Positions 54,762 to 63,013 of a DNA stretch of 64,000 nt are shown in pieces. The position numbers and the translations under genes were made by a program. The notes under the pieces were generated by a model. The model was given only the letters and a program-made list of their open reading frames with translations. It did no database searches and was not told the DNA's origin. The stretch is from Sporomusa malonica (GTDB lineage Bacteria > Bacillota > Negativicutes > Sporomusales > Sporomusaceae): assembly GCF_900176355.1 (NCBI RefSeq), contig NZ_FWXI01000001.1, positions 248,001 to 312,000 on the forward strand. Reading direction: 5' to 3'. Each line of letters opens with the position of its first letter. The first letter of the stretch is position 1.

Positions 54762-56198
54762 GTGACTATTGATCAAAGCTTAATTGCAAAAATTACAGCA
54801 GAAATAATGGCCAGAGTACAGGAGCAAAAACAGGGTGCTGCTGGTGATGGCGGTATTTTTACAACAATTGATGAGGCTGTGGCTGCAGCACGAGCTGCGC
54901 AAAAACAGCTGAAGAAATTGTCAATAGAAAAGCGCGAAGAACTCATCAAGGCTATGCGCCAGACTTCGTGTGACAACGCCGAGAAGTTTGCTGAAATGGC
55001 GGTAAAAGAATCCGGTATGGGACGCGTAGCTGACAAGGTTCTGAAAAATAAGCTGGTCGCTACCAAGACGCCTGGAACCGAGGACCTGAAGAGCGAGGCC
55101 TGGAGCGGGGACTGCGGCTTGACGCTGATTGAAATGGGACCCTATGGGGTAATCGGCTCAATCACGCCAACAACTAATCCGTCCGAAACCGTTATCTGTA
55201 ACGGAATCGGCATGGTTGCCGCAGGCAATGCTGTTGTTTTTAGCCCGCATCCTACAGCCAAAAACACATCATTGCTTACTATTAAATTGTTAAATGAGGC
55301 CATTGTAAAAGCAGGTGGTCCGGCTAACCTGTTAACAGCAGTTGCTGAACCTTCACTGGAAGCAACAAATGCTATGATGCAGCACCCGGACATTAATATG
55401 CTTGTAGCCACAGGCGGTCCTGCGGTAGTCAAGGCTGTCATGTCTGCCGGTAAAAAGGCCATCGGTGCCGGTGCCGGCAATCCGCCGGCTGTTGTCGATG
55501 AAACAGCTGACATTGAAAAGGCAGCGAAGGATATTATTGCAGGCTGTTCTTTTGACAACAACCTGCCTTGCATTGCCGAAAAAGAGGTTATCGCCGTTGG
55601 CAGCATTGCTGATAAACTGATGGCCTATATGCAGCGTTATGGCGCTTACTTAATATCAGGTCAGGATATTGACCGGTTGGCTAAAGTCATTTTGACTGAG
55701 AAAGAAGAATTGGTTGCTGCCGGTTGCACGGAGAAGCCCAAGAAGATATATGGAGTTAATAAAAACTATGTCGGTAAAGATGCTAAATACATTTTAAGCC
55801 AAATCGGCATCAATGTACCTGACAGCATCCGCGCCGTCATTTGTGAAACCAACGCCGACCATCCGTTTGTTATCGAAGAACTCATGATGCCGGTATTACC
55901 CATTGTTCAGGTAAAAGACATTGATGAGGCCATTGAATTGGCGGTCAAGGTCGAGCATGGCAACAGGCATACGGCCATCATGCACTCCAAAAACGTCGAT
56001 AATTTAACAAGGTTGGCTAAAGCCATTGAGACCACGATATTTGTAAAAAATGCTCCTTCATATGCTGGTATCGGTGTTGGCGGCGAAGGATTTACTACTT
56101 TTACTATCGCAGGACCGACAGGCGAAGGACTTACCTCTGCGCGCAGCTTTACCCGCCAGCGTCGCTGTGTTCTTGTTGATGCTCTATCCATTGTGTAA
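54762..56198 (+). CDS. pduP: CoA-acylating propionaldehyde dehydrogenase
   Basis: 478 aa, GTG start after GGAGGAAG. N-terminal encapsulation helix (QSLIAKITAEIMARVQEQ). Aldehyde dehydrogenase fold with catalytic Cys in FDNNLPCIAEKE and cofactor stretch GVIGSITPTTNPSETV. Oxidises propanal with NAD+ and CoA to propanoyl-CoA inside the compartment. Confidence 0.95.
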   Translation: MTIDQSLIAKITAEIMARVQEQKQGAAGDGGIFTTIDEAVAAARAAQKQLKKLSIEKREELIKAMRQTSCDNAEKFAEMAVKESGMGRVADKVLKNKLVATKTPGTEDLKSEAWSGDCGLTLIEMGPYGVIGSITPTTNPSETVICNGIGMVAAGNAVVFSPHPTAKNTSLLTIKLLNEAIVKAGGPANLLTAVAEPSLEATNAMMQHPDINMLVATGGPAVVKAVMSAGKKAIGAGAGNPPAVVDETADIEKAAKDIIAGCSFDNNLPCIAEKEVIAVGSIADKLMAYMQRYGAYLISGQDIDRLAKVILTEKEELVAAGCTEKPKKIYGVNKNYVGKDAKYILSQIGINVPDSIRAVICETNADHPFVIEELMMPVLPIVQVKDIDEAIELAVKVEHGNRHTAIMHSKNVDNLTRLAKAIETTIFVKNAPSYAGIGVGGEGFTTFTIAGPTGEGLTSARSFTRQRRCVLVDALSIV

Positions 56199-56228
56199 CA
56201 TGATACCGCAAAGGGAGTAGGTGACAGT

Positions 56229-57560
56229 ATGCGGGAAGAGATTATTGCCGCAGTAAAAGCGGCAGGAGTAGTGGGAGCCGGCGGTGCCGGCTTCCCCACG
56301 CATGTAAAAATTAACGCCAATGTTGACACTGTTATTGTCAATGGCGCTGAATGTGAACCCCTCCTAAGAGCTCACCAGCTTATCATGGCCAGTGAAAGCG
56401 AAAAACTTATCATTGGTCTGAGGGCAGTTATGGTAGCTACCGGCGCCCGCCGCGGGGTTATTGGCTTAAAACGGAAGTATGAAGAGGCCGTAACCAGGCT
56501 GCAGGCATCATTAAAACAAATGAATGCGCAAGAAATCGAGCTGTTTTTCCTCCCAGACATCTATCCGGCAGGAGATGAACAGGTACTGCTCCATGAGGTA
56601 ACAGGCCGGGTTGTCCCTGAAGGCGGTATTCCACTGCATGTTGGTGTTGTCGTCGCCAATGTCGAGACACTGATCAATGTAGCCGAAGCACTCTCAGGCA
56701 AGCCTGTTACTGACAAATATGTCACTGTAACAGGGGCGGTTAACAAACCTGCGACATTCAAAGTACCTATAGGCATGGCCATTAGAGAGTTAATTCAGTT
56801 GGCAGGCGGCGCAGCTGTGCCCCAGTATGCGGTTATTGATGGCGGACCCATGATGGGGAAGCTTACTACTGATGATCAGCCAGTTACCAAAACAACGGGC
56901 GGCATTATCGTGCTGCCGCAGAATCACTCGCTCGTAGCCGAAAAAAGTACGCCCTGGGCAGCCATAGCCAACAGGGCAAAGGCTGTTTGCTGTAACTGCC
57001 GGGCTTGTACTGATGTCTGCCCGCGCAATCTCTTGGGACATAGCCTGGAGCCGCATCGAATCATGCAGGCCATTGGCAGAGGACAGTATCACGAAACAGA
57101 TGTTGTCACTAAGGCGTTTTTATGCTCTGAATGTGGTGCCTGTGACTCCTTTGGCTGCAGTATGGGATTATCGCCGCGGCGCGTTAATGCTGAACTAAAG
57201 CGTCAATTTAGCCAAGCGCACATGAAAAATCCTCATAATGCCAAGCCACAAAATTCTCGTTCAAACCGGGAGTATCGCCTAATTCCGACAAAAAGGCTGC
57301 TCTACCGGCTGGGACTGGGGAATTATGATGTTAAAGCTCCGCTGCAAACTGAACCAGTCACAGTTAAAGATGTCAGAATATTGCTATCACAACATATCGG
57401 TGCTCCGGCAAAGCCTATTGTTGACATTGGCGCTATCGTTAACGTTGGTGATCTAATAGCCGTAATTCCTGAAGGAGCTGCGGTAGGAACCAACCTTCAC
57501 GCAAGTATTTCAGGACAAGTATATGCTGTGGACCGTTCGATTGGAATTCGGACAATGTAA
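56229..57560 (+). CDS. pduS: Cobalamin reductase PduS (RnfC-like)
   Basis: 443 aa flavo-iron-sulfur protein. RnfC-type N-terminal domain (GGAGFPTHVKI, NGAECEPLLRAHQ), SLBB domain, and two 4Fe-4S sites (CCNCRACTDVCPRN and CSECGACDSFGC). Reduces cob(III/II)alamin for PduO and may link to electron flow through PduT. It overlaps the upstream region of pduT. Confidence 0.93.
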   Translation: MREEIIAAVKAAGVVGAGGAGFPTHVKINANVDTVIVNGAECEPLLRAHQLIMASESEKLIIGLRAVMVATGARRGVIGLKRKYEEAVTRLQASLKQMNAQEIELFFLPDIYPAGDEQVLLHEVTGRVVPEGGIPLHVGVVVANVETLINVAEALSGKPVTDKYVTVTGAVNKPATFKVPIGMAIRELIQLAGGAAVPQYAVIDGGPMMGKLTTDDQPVTKTTGGIIVLPQNHSLVAEKSTPWAAIANRAKAVCCNCRACTDVCPRNLLGHSLEPHRIMQAIGRGQYHETDVVTKAFLCSECGACDSFGCSMGLSPRRVNAELKRQFSQAHMKNPHNAKPQNSRSNREYRLIPTKRLLYRLGLGNYDVKAPLQTEPVTVKDVRILLSQHIGAPAKPIVDIGAIVNVGDLIAVIPEGAAVGTNLHASISGQVYAVDRSIGIRTM

Positions 57561-57580
57561 TGCAGCAGGGGGAGAATAAA

Positions 57581-58129
57581 ATGAAACGTGCCATAGGATT
57601 ATTAGAGATTAAAAATATCACAAAAGGTATTTTGGTCGCCGACACCATGCTAAAAGCGGCTAATGTTGAGTTGATTATGTCTCAACCCCTGTGCCCGGGC
57701 AAATATGTTGTTATGGTCGGCGGTGATGTTGGCGCTGTACAAAGCGCCGTACGGAGCGGTAAGGGTGTTGGCACAGAGAATATTGTGGATGAATTTGTTC
57801 TTCCTAATATTCATCCTGATGTATTCCAAGCTCTATCAGGTTGTACCGAGGTTAAGCAAATAAAGTCGTTAGGCGTTATTGAGAGTTACTCGGTGGCATC
57901 AGCCATTATTGCTGCAGACACAGCAGCCAAGGCAGCCGCCGTACAGCTCTTAGAGGTTCGCTTAGCGCGCGGGATGGGTGGAAAAGCTGTGGTATCAATG
58001 AGTGGTGAGGTCGGAGCCGTAACTGCGGCAGTCCGTGCAGGCAGTCATGCCATACAGGACAGCGGGTTCCTGGTTGATCAGCTTGTTATTCCTGCACCAC
58101 ACCAGAGTCTTCATCAGGCGTTATTTTAA
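57581..58129 (+). CDS. pduT: Tandem-BMC shell protein with Fe-S site
   Basis: 182 aa from ATG 57581 (GGGGGAG upstream), matching the usual PduT length; an ATG at 57560 adds seven residues without a site. Two BMC domains; the pore-loop Cys in SQPLCPGKYVV corresponds to the ligand of the central 4Fe-4S cluster. Last gene of the pdu operon. pduQ, pduW and pduX are not in this operon. Confidence 0.92.
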   Translation: MKRAIGLLEIKNITKGILVADTMLKAANVELIMSQPLCPGKYVVMVGGDVGAVQSAVRSGKGVGTENIVDEFVLPNIHPDVFQALSGCTEVKQIKSLGVIESYSVASAIIAADTAAKAAAVQLLEVRLARGMGGKAVVSMSGEVGAVTAAVRAGSHAIQDSGFLVDQLVIPAPHQSLHQALF

Positions 58130-58147
58130 TAGAATTAGGAATTATTT

Positions 58148-58179
58148 AATAAAGCGTTTCAAATAGTGAACGCTTTATT
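58148..58179 (+). terminator. Terminator of the pdu operon
   Basis: AATAAAGCGTT (58148-58158) pairs with AACGCTTTATT (58169-58179), followed by T6. Confidence 0.9.
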
Positions 58180-58272
58180 TTTTTATGCGCTGTGTAAGCT
58201 GTTTCACTATATGGGTAATTTTTACAAAGGGGGGTGGTTTATTGTATTGACTTGATATCGGCGATATATTAT

Positions 58273-58310
58273 CATATTAATATATCCATAAACGTAAATA
58301 TATTAATATG
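58273..58310. promoter_or_regulatory. Candidate ArsR operator upstream of acr3
   Basis: Perfect 13-bp arms CATATTAATATAT (58273-58285) and ATATATTAATATG (58298-58310), 12 bp apart. Each arm contains the palindrome ATATTAATAT, so the site could seat two dimers. AT-rich dyads like this are typical ArsR/SmtB sites, and an arsR gene lies 2.5 kb downstream. The rest of 58180-58472 shows no ORF. Confidence 0.55.
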
Positions 58311-58472
58311 AAGGCGTAATTTAATATAGCAATCATATACTTTTGTATGACCTAGATGAGTATGACGGTATGTTGAGAAAGGAGGGGGAAGATGTCTACT
58401 TAATGTAGTATTGCGTATGCGTGCCTAAGAATCGACTCTATACTATATATTGTTTTTGGAGGTGTAGGACTA

Positions 58473-59531
58473 ATGAGTGAAAAACGATTAGACTTTTTTG
58501 AGCGTTATTTAACAGTTTGGGTTGGACTATGTATTGTAGTTGGCATTACTCTGGGTAAGCTGTTTCCTGATGCGGTAAATGCGTTAAGTAAAATGGAAGT
58601 AAGCCATGTAAACCTTCCCATTGCTATACTAATCTGGTTGATGATTTATCCGATGATGATTAAAATTGATTTCTCAGCTATCTTAAAGGTAGGTGAAAAG
58701 CCCCGGGGACTTTTAATTACATTATTTATTAACTGGATAGTAAAGCCGTTTAGTATGGCATTCTTAGCTTGGCTATTCTTTAAACATATTTTTATCGGGT
58801 ATATTGGAGAAGATCTGGCAAATGAATATATTGCTGGGTCAATTATTTTGGCAGCTGCACCTTGTACAGCAATGGTTTTTGTATGGAGTTATCTAACAGA
58901 TGGAGATCCAGCATACACTTTAGTGCAGGTTGCTATTAATGACTTAATAATGTTGGTCTTATTCGCGCCAATCGTTATGTTTTTGCTAGGGGTGTCTGAC
59001 ATTGTTGTGCCGAAAGATGTTTTATTTATGTCGGTGCTGCTCTACATTGTTATTCCTCTAGTGGCAGGTTATCTAACTAGGCGAATTCTGCTTAAGTCGA
59101 AAGGCGAAGAGTGGTTTAATACCAAACTCTTAGCCCCTCTAAAACCGGTTACAATTCTCGCACTGCTAGCAACTCTGGTGATCATATTTGCATTCCAGGG
59201 AGAGACTATTTTAAGCAATTGGTTCAACATCATCTTAATTGCTGTGCCAATTACTATTCAGGTTTACTTCAACTCATCCCTAGCGTATGGTCTTGCCAAA
59301 TTCTTAAATGTCCCCCATTCTATCGCGGCTCCCGGTGCGCTAATTGGCGCAAGCAACTTCTTTGAACTGGCTGTTGCGGTAACAATATCGCTTTTTGGAT
59401 TGCAGTCAGGAGCAACATTGGCCACCGTGGTTGGTGTACTTGTAGAAGTACCTGTAATGCTATCTGTATGTAGCTTCTGTAATAGAACACGTGACTGGTT
59501 TCCGAAGGAAGAGAAACAAAAAGCTGTATAG
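58473..59531 (+). CDS. acr3: Arsenite efflux permease, ACR3 family
   Basis: 352 aa with ten predicted TM helices. The conserved Cys of ACR3 pumps lies in LAAAPCTAMVFVWSYL, followed by GDPAYTLVQVAINDL; the C-terminal GASNFFELAVAVTISLFG segment is also diagnostic. Exports As(III) using the proton gradient. RBS TTGGAGGTG. Own terminator, so separate from the aquaporin and arsR transcripts. Confidence 0.93.
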   Translation: MSEKRLDFFERYLTVWVGLCIVVGITLGKLFPDAVNALSKMEVSHVNLPIAILIWLMIYPMMIKIDFSAILKVGEKPRGLLITLFINWIVKPFSMAFLAWLFFKHIFIGYIGEDLANEYIAGSIILAAAPCTAMVFVWSYLTDGDPAYTLVQVAINDLIMLVLFAPIVMFLLGVSDIVVPKDVLFMSVLLYIVIPLVAGYLTRRILLKSKGEEWFNTKLLAPLKPVTILALLATLVIIFAFQGETILSNWFNIILIAVPITIQVYFNSSLAYGLAKFLNVPHSIAAPGALIGASNFFELAVAVTISLFGLQSGATLATVVGVLVEVPVMLSVCSFCNRTRDWFPKEEKQKAV

Positions 59532-59542
59532 TAAGTAGCAAC

Positions 59543-59566
59543 AAAAGCAGGCGAAGGCCTGCTTTT
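59543..59566 (+). terminator. Terminator of acr3
   Basis: AAAAGCAGGC (59543-59552), loop GAAG, GCCTGCTTTT (59557-59566), then T2. Confidence 0.9.
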
Positions 59567-59956
59567 TTATTTTGAGTATATCATTATTATGATTAACGTG
59601 TGGATAATCTGCAAGAATATAAAAAGCTTCAATAGATTAAGGGAGTTATAAACTTATAAAATGCAAAATAGTGACAATCTAAAGCAATCTAATACAAGGA
59701 AAAGCAGAACAGGAAGTATTTGTCCATGGTTTAGGAAATAGTTAACTGAAAGTTATTCAATCGCAAGTTGATCTAGGTGGAAATGGCAATGTCAGAATAT
59801 TTATATTTACTAAATTATACATAAACATAGCAACTATTCACTATGCCTTCGGATTTATAATTAAGATGTAGTATAAACCTTGTGGGGAGGAGGTTTTAGC
59901 GAAAGAATTGCAGGCCAGTAGATAAACTAACAACAGATGAAAAAAGGAGGTTTACT
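59567..59956. other. Intergenic region, nothing convincing
   Basis: 390 AT-rich bp before the aquaporin gene. A TATAAT hexamer at 59856-59861 may be its -10, without a clear -35. No dyad, repeat or ORF recognised. Confidence 0.4.
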
Positions 59957-60685
59957 ATGACAACTCCGTATTTAGGCGAATTTCTTGGTGTGGCTACCCT
60001 GATTTTTTTTGGTAATGGTGTTGTTGCGAATTCCCTGCTCAAACTGTCAAAAGCCGAAGGTGCTGGTTGGTTTAATATCATCACCGGCTGGATGGTGGGT
60101 GTTGGTATGGGCGTGTATGTTGCCATTGCCTGTGGCGCACCACAAGCCGATATTAACCCAGCGGTAACCTTTGCTAAACTGCTTAATGGTGTATATACAA
60201 CGCCTGAAGCTCTCATGATAATGATTTCTCAAGTTGCGGGTGGTTTTGTTGGCGGTTGTATGACTTATCTGTTCTTCCGGGGTCACTGGGAGTTAACTGA
60301 AGATCAGGGTATCAAGTTAGCCATTTTTTGTACAGGTCCGGCAATTCGCAATTATGGTCAAAATCTACTGTGCGAAATTATGGCGACCGTTGCTTTGATT
60401 TTTATAATTTTTGCTATGTTTTCCAAACCAGTCGGCGGCATGGCGCCAGGCTTTGGTCCTTTCATGGTTGCAGTTTTAGTATGGGGCTTGGGTTCTAGCA
60501 TAGGCGGTACTACCGGTTACGCCATGAATCCGGCTCGTGACTTGGGACCAAGACTTGCGCATGCCTTTTGCCCAATTCCCGGCAAAGGCTCGTCTGATTG
60601 GGCTTACGCTTGGGTTCCGGTTGTTGGACCTTTCATTGGCGGCGGTATAGCTTTTGCCCTCGCTAAAGGAATAGGTATACTATAA
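59957..60685 (+). CDS. Aquaglyceroporin (MIP family)
   Basis: 242 aa with six TM helices and the two pore motifs: NPA in ADINPAVTFA and NPA in AMNPARDLGPR. The D after NPAR marks glycerol-conducting members rather than water-only pores. Strong RBS AAAAAGGAGG. Two roles fit the site: a PduF-like propanediol facilitator (1.8 kb after pduT), or an arsenite channel like AqpS, since it lies between acr3 and arsR. Confidence 0.88.
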   Translation: MTTPYLGEFLGVATLIFFGNGVVANSLLKLSKAEGAGWFNIITGWMVGVGMGVYVAIACGAPQADINPAVTFAKLLNGVYTTPEALMIMISQVAGGFVGGCMTYLFFRGHWELTEDQGIKLAIFCTGPAIRNYGQNLLCEIMATVALIFIIFAMFSKPVGGMAPGFGPFMVAVLVWGLGSSIGGTTGYAMNPARDLGPRLAHAFCPIPGKGSSDWAYAWVPVVGPFIGGGIAFALAKGIGIL

Positions 60686-60849
60686 CCAATCAATCTCGGC
60701 AAGGAAGGGAGATTACCGAAAGGTAGTCTTCTTTTTTGTTACTGCGCTATTGACAGGTGAGGCGATAAGGGTTATTGTATTACACATATTTAATGTTGTT
60801 TATTTGTTGCTGGTATGGTAATCTAAAATTTTTTTATGGAGTGTTAGTG

Positions 60850-61164
60850 ATGAAAAAGGTTGCTTCGATTTATAAGGCTTTGGGTGACGAGACTCGGCTG
60901 GAAATAATCAAGATGCTTTATGGAAAAGAACTATGTGTATGCGACATTATTGACGCTTGTGACAAATCTCAACCCGCAATCTCGCATCATCTGAAAATTT
61001 TGAAGCAAACCGGTTTGTTGGAGGATAGACGAGAGGGAAAGTGGATATTTTATCGAATCAATTATGAGAATTTGAAGATTATTAAAAGTTTTATAGACGA
61101 TACAATGAAACATGAGACTGAGTTGGTAAGGTGCATACCCTGCTCGCCGAACCGGATGTTGTAG
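60850..61164 (+). CDS. arsR: ArsR/SmtB family repressor
   Basis: 104 aa from ATG 60850 (GGAGTG upstream). Winged HTH; metal-sensing ELCVCDI with C29 and C31 plus C37 in the alpha3 region, and a further Cys pair at the C-terminus (RCIPC) that may serve as extra ligands. Released from DNA by As(III). Probably controls acr3, arsC and itself. Confidence 0.92.
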   Translation: MKKVASIYKALGDETRLEIIKMLYGKELCVCDIIDACDKSQPAISHHLKILKQTGLLEDRREGKWIFYRINYENLKIIKSFIDDTMKHETELVRCIPCSPNRML

Positions 61165-61179
61165 CATAGTTGAACCACT

Positions 61180-61206
61180 CCCATCTGAAATAGATGGGGT
61201 TTTTTT
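61180..61206 (+). terminator. Terminator of arsR
   Basis: CCCATCT (61180-61186), loop, AGATGGG (61192-61198), then GTTTTTTT. Confidence 0.88.
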
Positions 61207-61237
61207 ATTGGCATTCTCTCAAGAAAAAGAAAATCCT

Positions 61238-61294
61238 CCTGCTTTATTACCATATGCGATGTTAGTTGCTCATCACATATGGTAATAAAGCAGG
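61238..61294. repeat. 19-bp perfect inverted repeat
   Basis: CCTGCTTTATTACCATATG (61238-61256) and its exact complement (61276-61294) with a 19-bp loop. It lies between the arsR terminator and arsC. A 74-codon ORF starting inside it (61266-61490) has no ribosome site and no known family. No further T tract, so it is not a standard terminator. The rest to arsC is AT-rich and unrecognised. Confidence 0.75.
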
Positions 61295-61529
61295 GGCTGC
61301 TCTGATTTCAAAGAGTGTTCTCCTCTTTTATGTTGGTATTTCTATCGACAGGGTAAGGTTCTCAAAAAGTTTACAAACTTTTAACATAACGTACATTGAC
61401 TATATGGAAGCTGTGACCTATGATGAAAACATATTTACACTGTTGAATATGATAAATAGTTTTGCACAAACAAGCCTGAACTATGGATGATTAGGCAAGC
61501 TCAAATAAAGGTAATAGAGGGGGATGGCG

Positions 61530-61964
61530 ATGAAGAAACTAAAAGTGGTGATCATTTGTACACAGAACAGTGCCCGTAGTCAAATGGCAGAAGCATTTTT
61601 CAAAAAGTATGGCGAAGATATTATAGAGGTCTACAGCGCTGGTTTAGAACCAACTATAGTAAATCCCTATGCCATCAGAGTTATGCAGGAGATTGGCGTT
61701 GACATTAGCGGCCAGCGGTCGAAAGGGGTTAAGGAGTATTTGGGAAAAATGTCTTTTGGCTATGTGATTGCCGTGTGCAAAAAGGCGGAAGACCGATGTC
61801 CGGTCATCTTTCCAGGTGTGCGAACGCTGTTGGCGTGGCCGTTTGATGACCCTGCCGCTGTGGAAGGGTCAGAAGAAGAAAAACTGCAACAGTTTAGACA
61901 AGTGCGCGATGCAATAGAGGCGAAAGTTAAAGACTGGACTATAGACTACCGGAACAGTATTTAG
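61530..61964 (+). CDS. arsC: Arsenate reductase, LMW phosphatase/thioredoxin type
   Basis: 144 aa from ATG 61530, preferred because AGAGGGGG then has proper spacing; ATG 61524 is possible. P-loop C10-x5-R16 (CTQNSARS) and the second and third catalytic cysteines C83 and C90 (AVCKKAEDRC) give the thioredoxin-coupled triad. Reduces arsenate to arsenite, which ACR3 exports. It ends the ars cluster. Confidence 0.92.
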   Translation: MKKLKVVIICTQNSARSQMAEAFFKKYGEDIIEVYSAGLEPTIVNPYAIRVMQEIGVDISGQRSKGVKEYLGKMSFGYVIAVCKKAEDRCPVIFPGVRTLLAWPFDDPAAVEGSEEEKLQQFRQVRDAIEAKVKDWTIDYRNSI

Positions 61965-61999
61965 TTGACAGGAAGAAGGCTGCACAGCATGGGTAGACG

Positions 62000-62191
62000 T
62001 ACTGTAACAAAGGCGTCACCGGGAATGCCGCCCAAAATATCTTGCTAAACCATGGCTTTAAGCAGGTGTTTAATCTCTCGGATGGATACAAGAATTACGG
62101 TAAACAACATCAAAGCTCGCCCATCAACCATCCGAATAAGTGTTTTTCGAGATCAGCTCATCGATACAACCTGAGAGATCCCCACGCTTAG
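62000..62191 (+). pseudogene. Rhodanese domain remnant
   Basis: The frame from 62000 reads YCNKGVTGNAAQNILLNHGF and then a KQVFNLSDGYKNYG end, matching the active-site loop to C-terminal helix of rhodanese domains (as at the end of CoA-disulfide reductase fusions). Upstream it is blocked by a stop (TAG at 61994-61996) and no start or N-terminal part exists. The tail runs into the terminator hairpin. A decayed gene fragment. Confidence 0.7.
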
Positions 62192-62205
62192 CGGGGATCT
62201 CTTTC
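62175..62205 (+). terminator. Terminator after rhodanese remnant
   Basis: GAGATCCCC (62175-62183) pairs with GGGGATCTC (62193-62201), then TTTCTT. Confidence 0.8.
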
Positions 62206-62211
62206 TTATCC

Positions 62212-62299
62212 TGTAAGAAAGTATAACTTTCCGTCTGGATAAGGGCAACATCGGCTTCCGCTGTCGCTAAGGCTCGGCGCAAGCCGTGTTTTCTTTATC
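62212..62299 (-). repeat. Dispersed intergenic repeat, copy 2 (inverted)
   Basis: Reverse complement of the element at 7532-7620 with about ten differences. It lies between the ars cluster terminator and the 3' end of the minus-strand MarR gene; its orientation relative to that gene (directly after the stop) repeats what is seen at mtgC. Confidence 0.8.
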
Positions 62300-62335
62300 G
62301 TTTAGTTGAGGATGTACGGAAAGTAAGATACGATC

Positions 62336-62806
62336 TCACTCAGCACCAGCCTTTTTAAAAACTTGGTATAAAGCAGTACTAAAGATTTGAATTCCTTCCA
62401 GTGTTGTATCACGCTTTTCCTTGGGTATATTCTCCAATATAGCTTCAAAATAGCGATCCGAGTTTAGCTCGATCTCTTTAAAAGTAAGTTTTCCTCTTTC
62501 TGTAAGTTCGATATCCACATATCTGCGGTCATCAGAGTTAGGTTTTCTCTGAAGATAGCCCTTATTTACTAAGTCTTCCACGGTTCTACTTACTGCACTT
62601 TTACTAATGTTTAATCGGCCTGCTAGCTCATTTACCGAGATCTTTTTCTCTTGCGCGGTTTCCCAAATAACATGGCATTGGGCATATGTACAATCGTAGC
62701 AAAATGTTTTTTTGCCTTCCAGTACACCTAAACTTCTCATAAAAATTTTTATAGTATTTCTCACAATCGAAATATTAGTAGGCTCCTTTGTCATTGCATC
62801 TACCAT
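62336..62806 (-). CDS. MarR family regulator with N-terminal Cys cluster
   Basis: About 156 aa from ATG 62806; other starts are TTG 62836 and ATG 62794, none with a strong ribosome site. Winged HTH with VNELAGRLNISKSAVSRTVEDLV and wing DDRRYVDIELTERG. Unusual N-terminal cysteines C36, C39 and C44 (FCYDCTYAQCH) could bind metal, arsenite or respond to oxidation. Divergent from the cysteine desulfurase-like gene; probably represses it and itself. Confidence 0.85.
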   Translation of the reverse strand: MVDAMTKEPTNISIVRNTIKIFMRSLGVLEGKKTFCYDCTYAQCHVIWETAQEKKISVNELAGRLNISKSAVSRTVEDLVNKGYLQRKPNSDDRRYVDIELTERGKLTFKEIELNSDRYFEAILENIPKEKRDTTLEGIQIFSTALYQVFKKAGAE

Positions 62807-62841
62807 CTTTCTATTAGTATGATTAATTAACAACAAAAACT

Positions 62842-62856
62842 GTTGACTATGTTAAC
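62842..62856. promoter_or_regulatory. Imperfect dyad in the MarR-desulfurase intergenic region
   Basis: GTTGAC, TAT, GTTAAC: a 15-bp near-palindrome just upstream of the MarR gene. MarR proteins often bind such sites in divergent promoters. Weak on its own. Confidence 0.35.
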
Positions 62857-63013
62857 TATCGATGATATGATTTGATTATACATATAATTCCAGAAGATGT
62901 AAATAGAGTTGATGCTTTTTATACAAATCTTTGTTAAATCACACACGGATAAGCGAATGGTATGAAGTGTTCCTGGCGATGGATTCATCGAAATGAACAA
63001 AAGGTGGTTGACT

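Noticed and set aside
44033-58129. Ethanolamine (eut) microcompartment
   Set aside because: Several shell genes look Eut-like alone (EutS, EutP, EutM, EutL), but diol dehydratase, its reactivase, PduL, PduO, PduS and PduT make it a pdu locus; no ethanolamine ammonia-lyase is present.
61266-61490. 74-codon ORF before arsC
   Set aside because: Starts inside a 19-bp inverted repeat, lacks a ribosome site and resembles no family I know.
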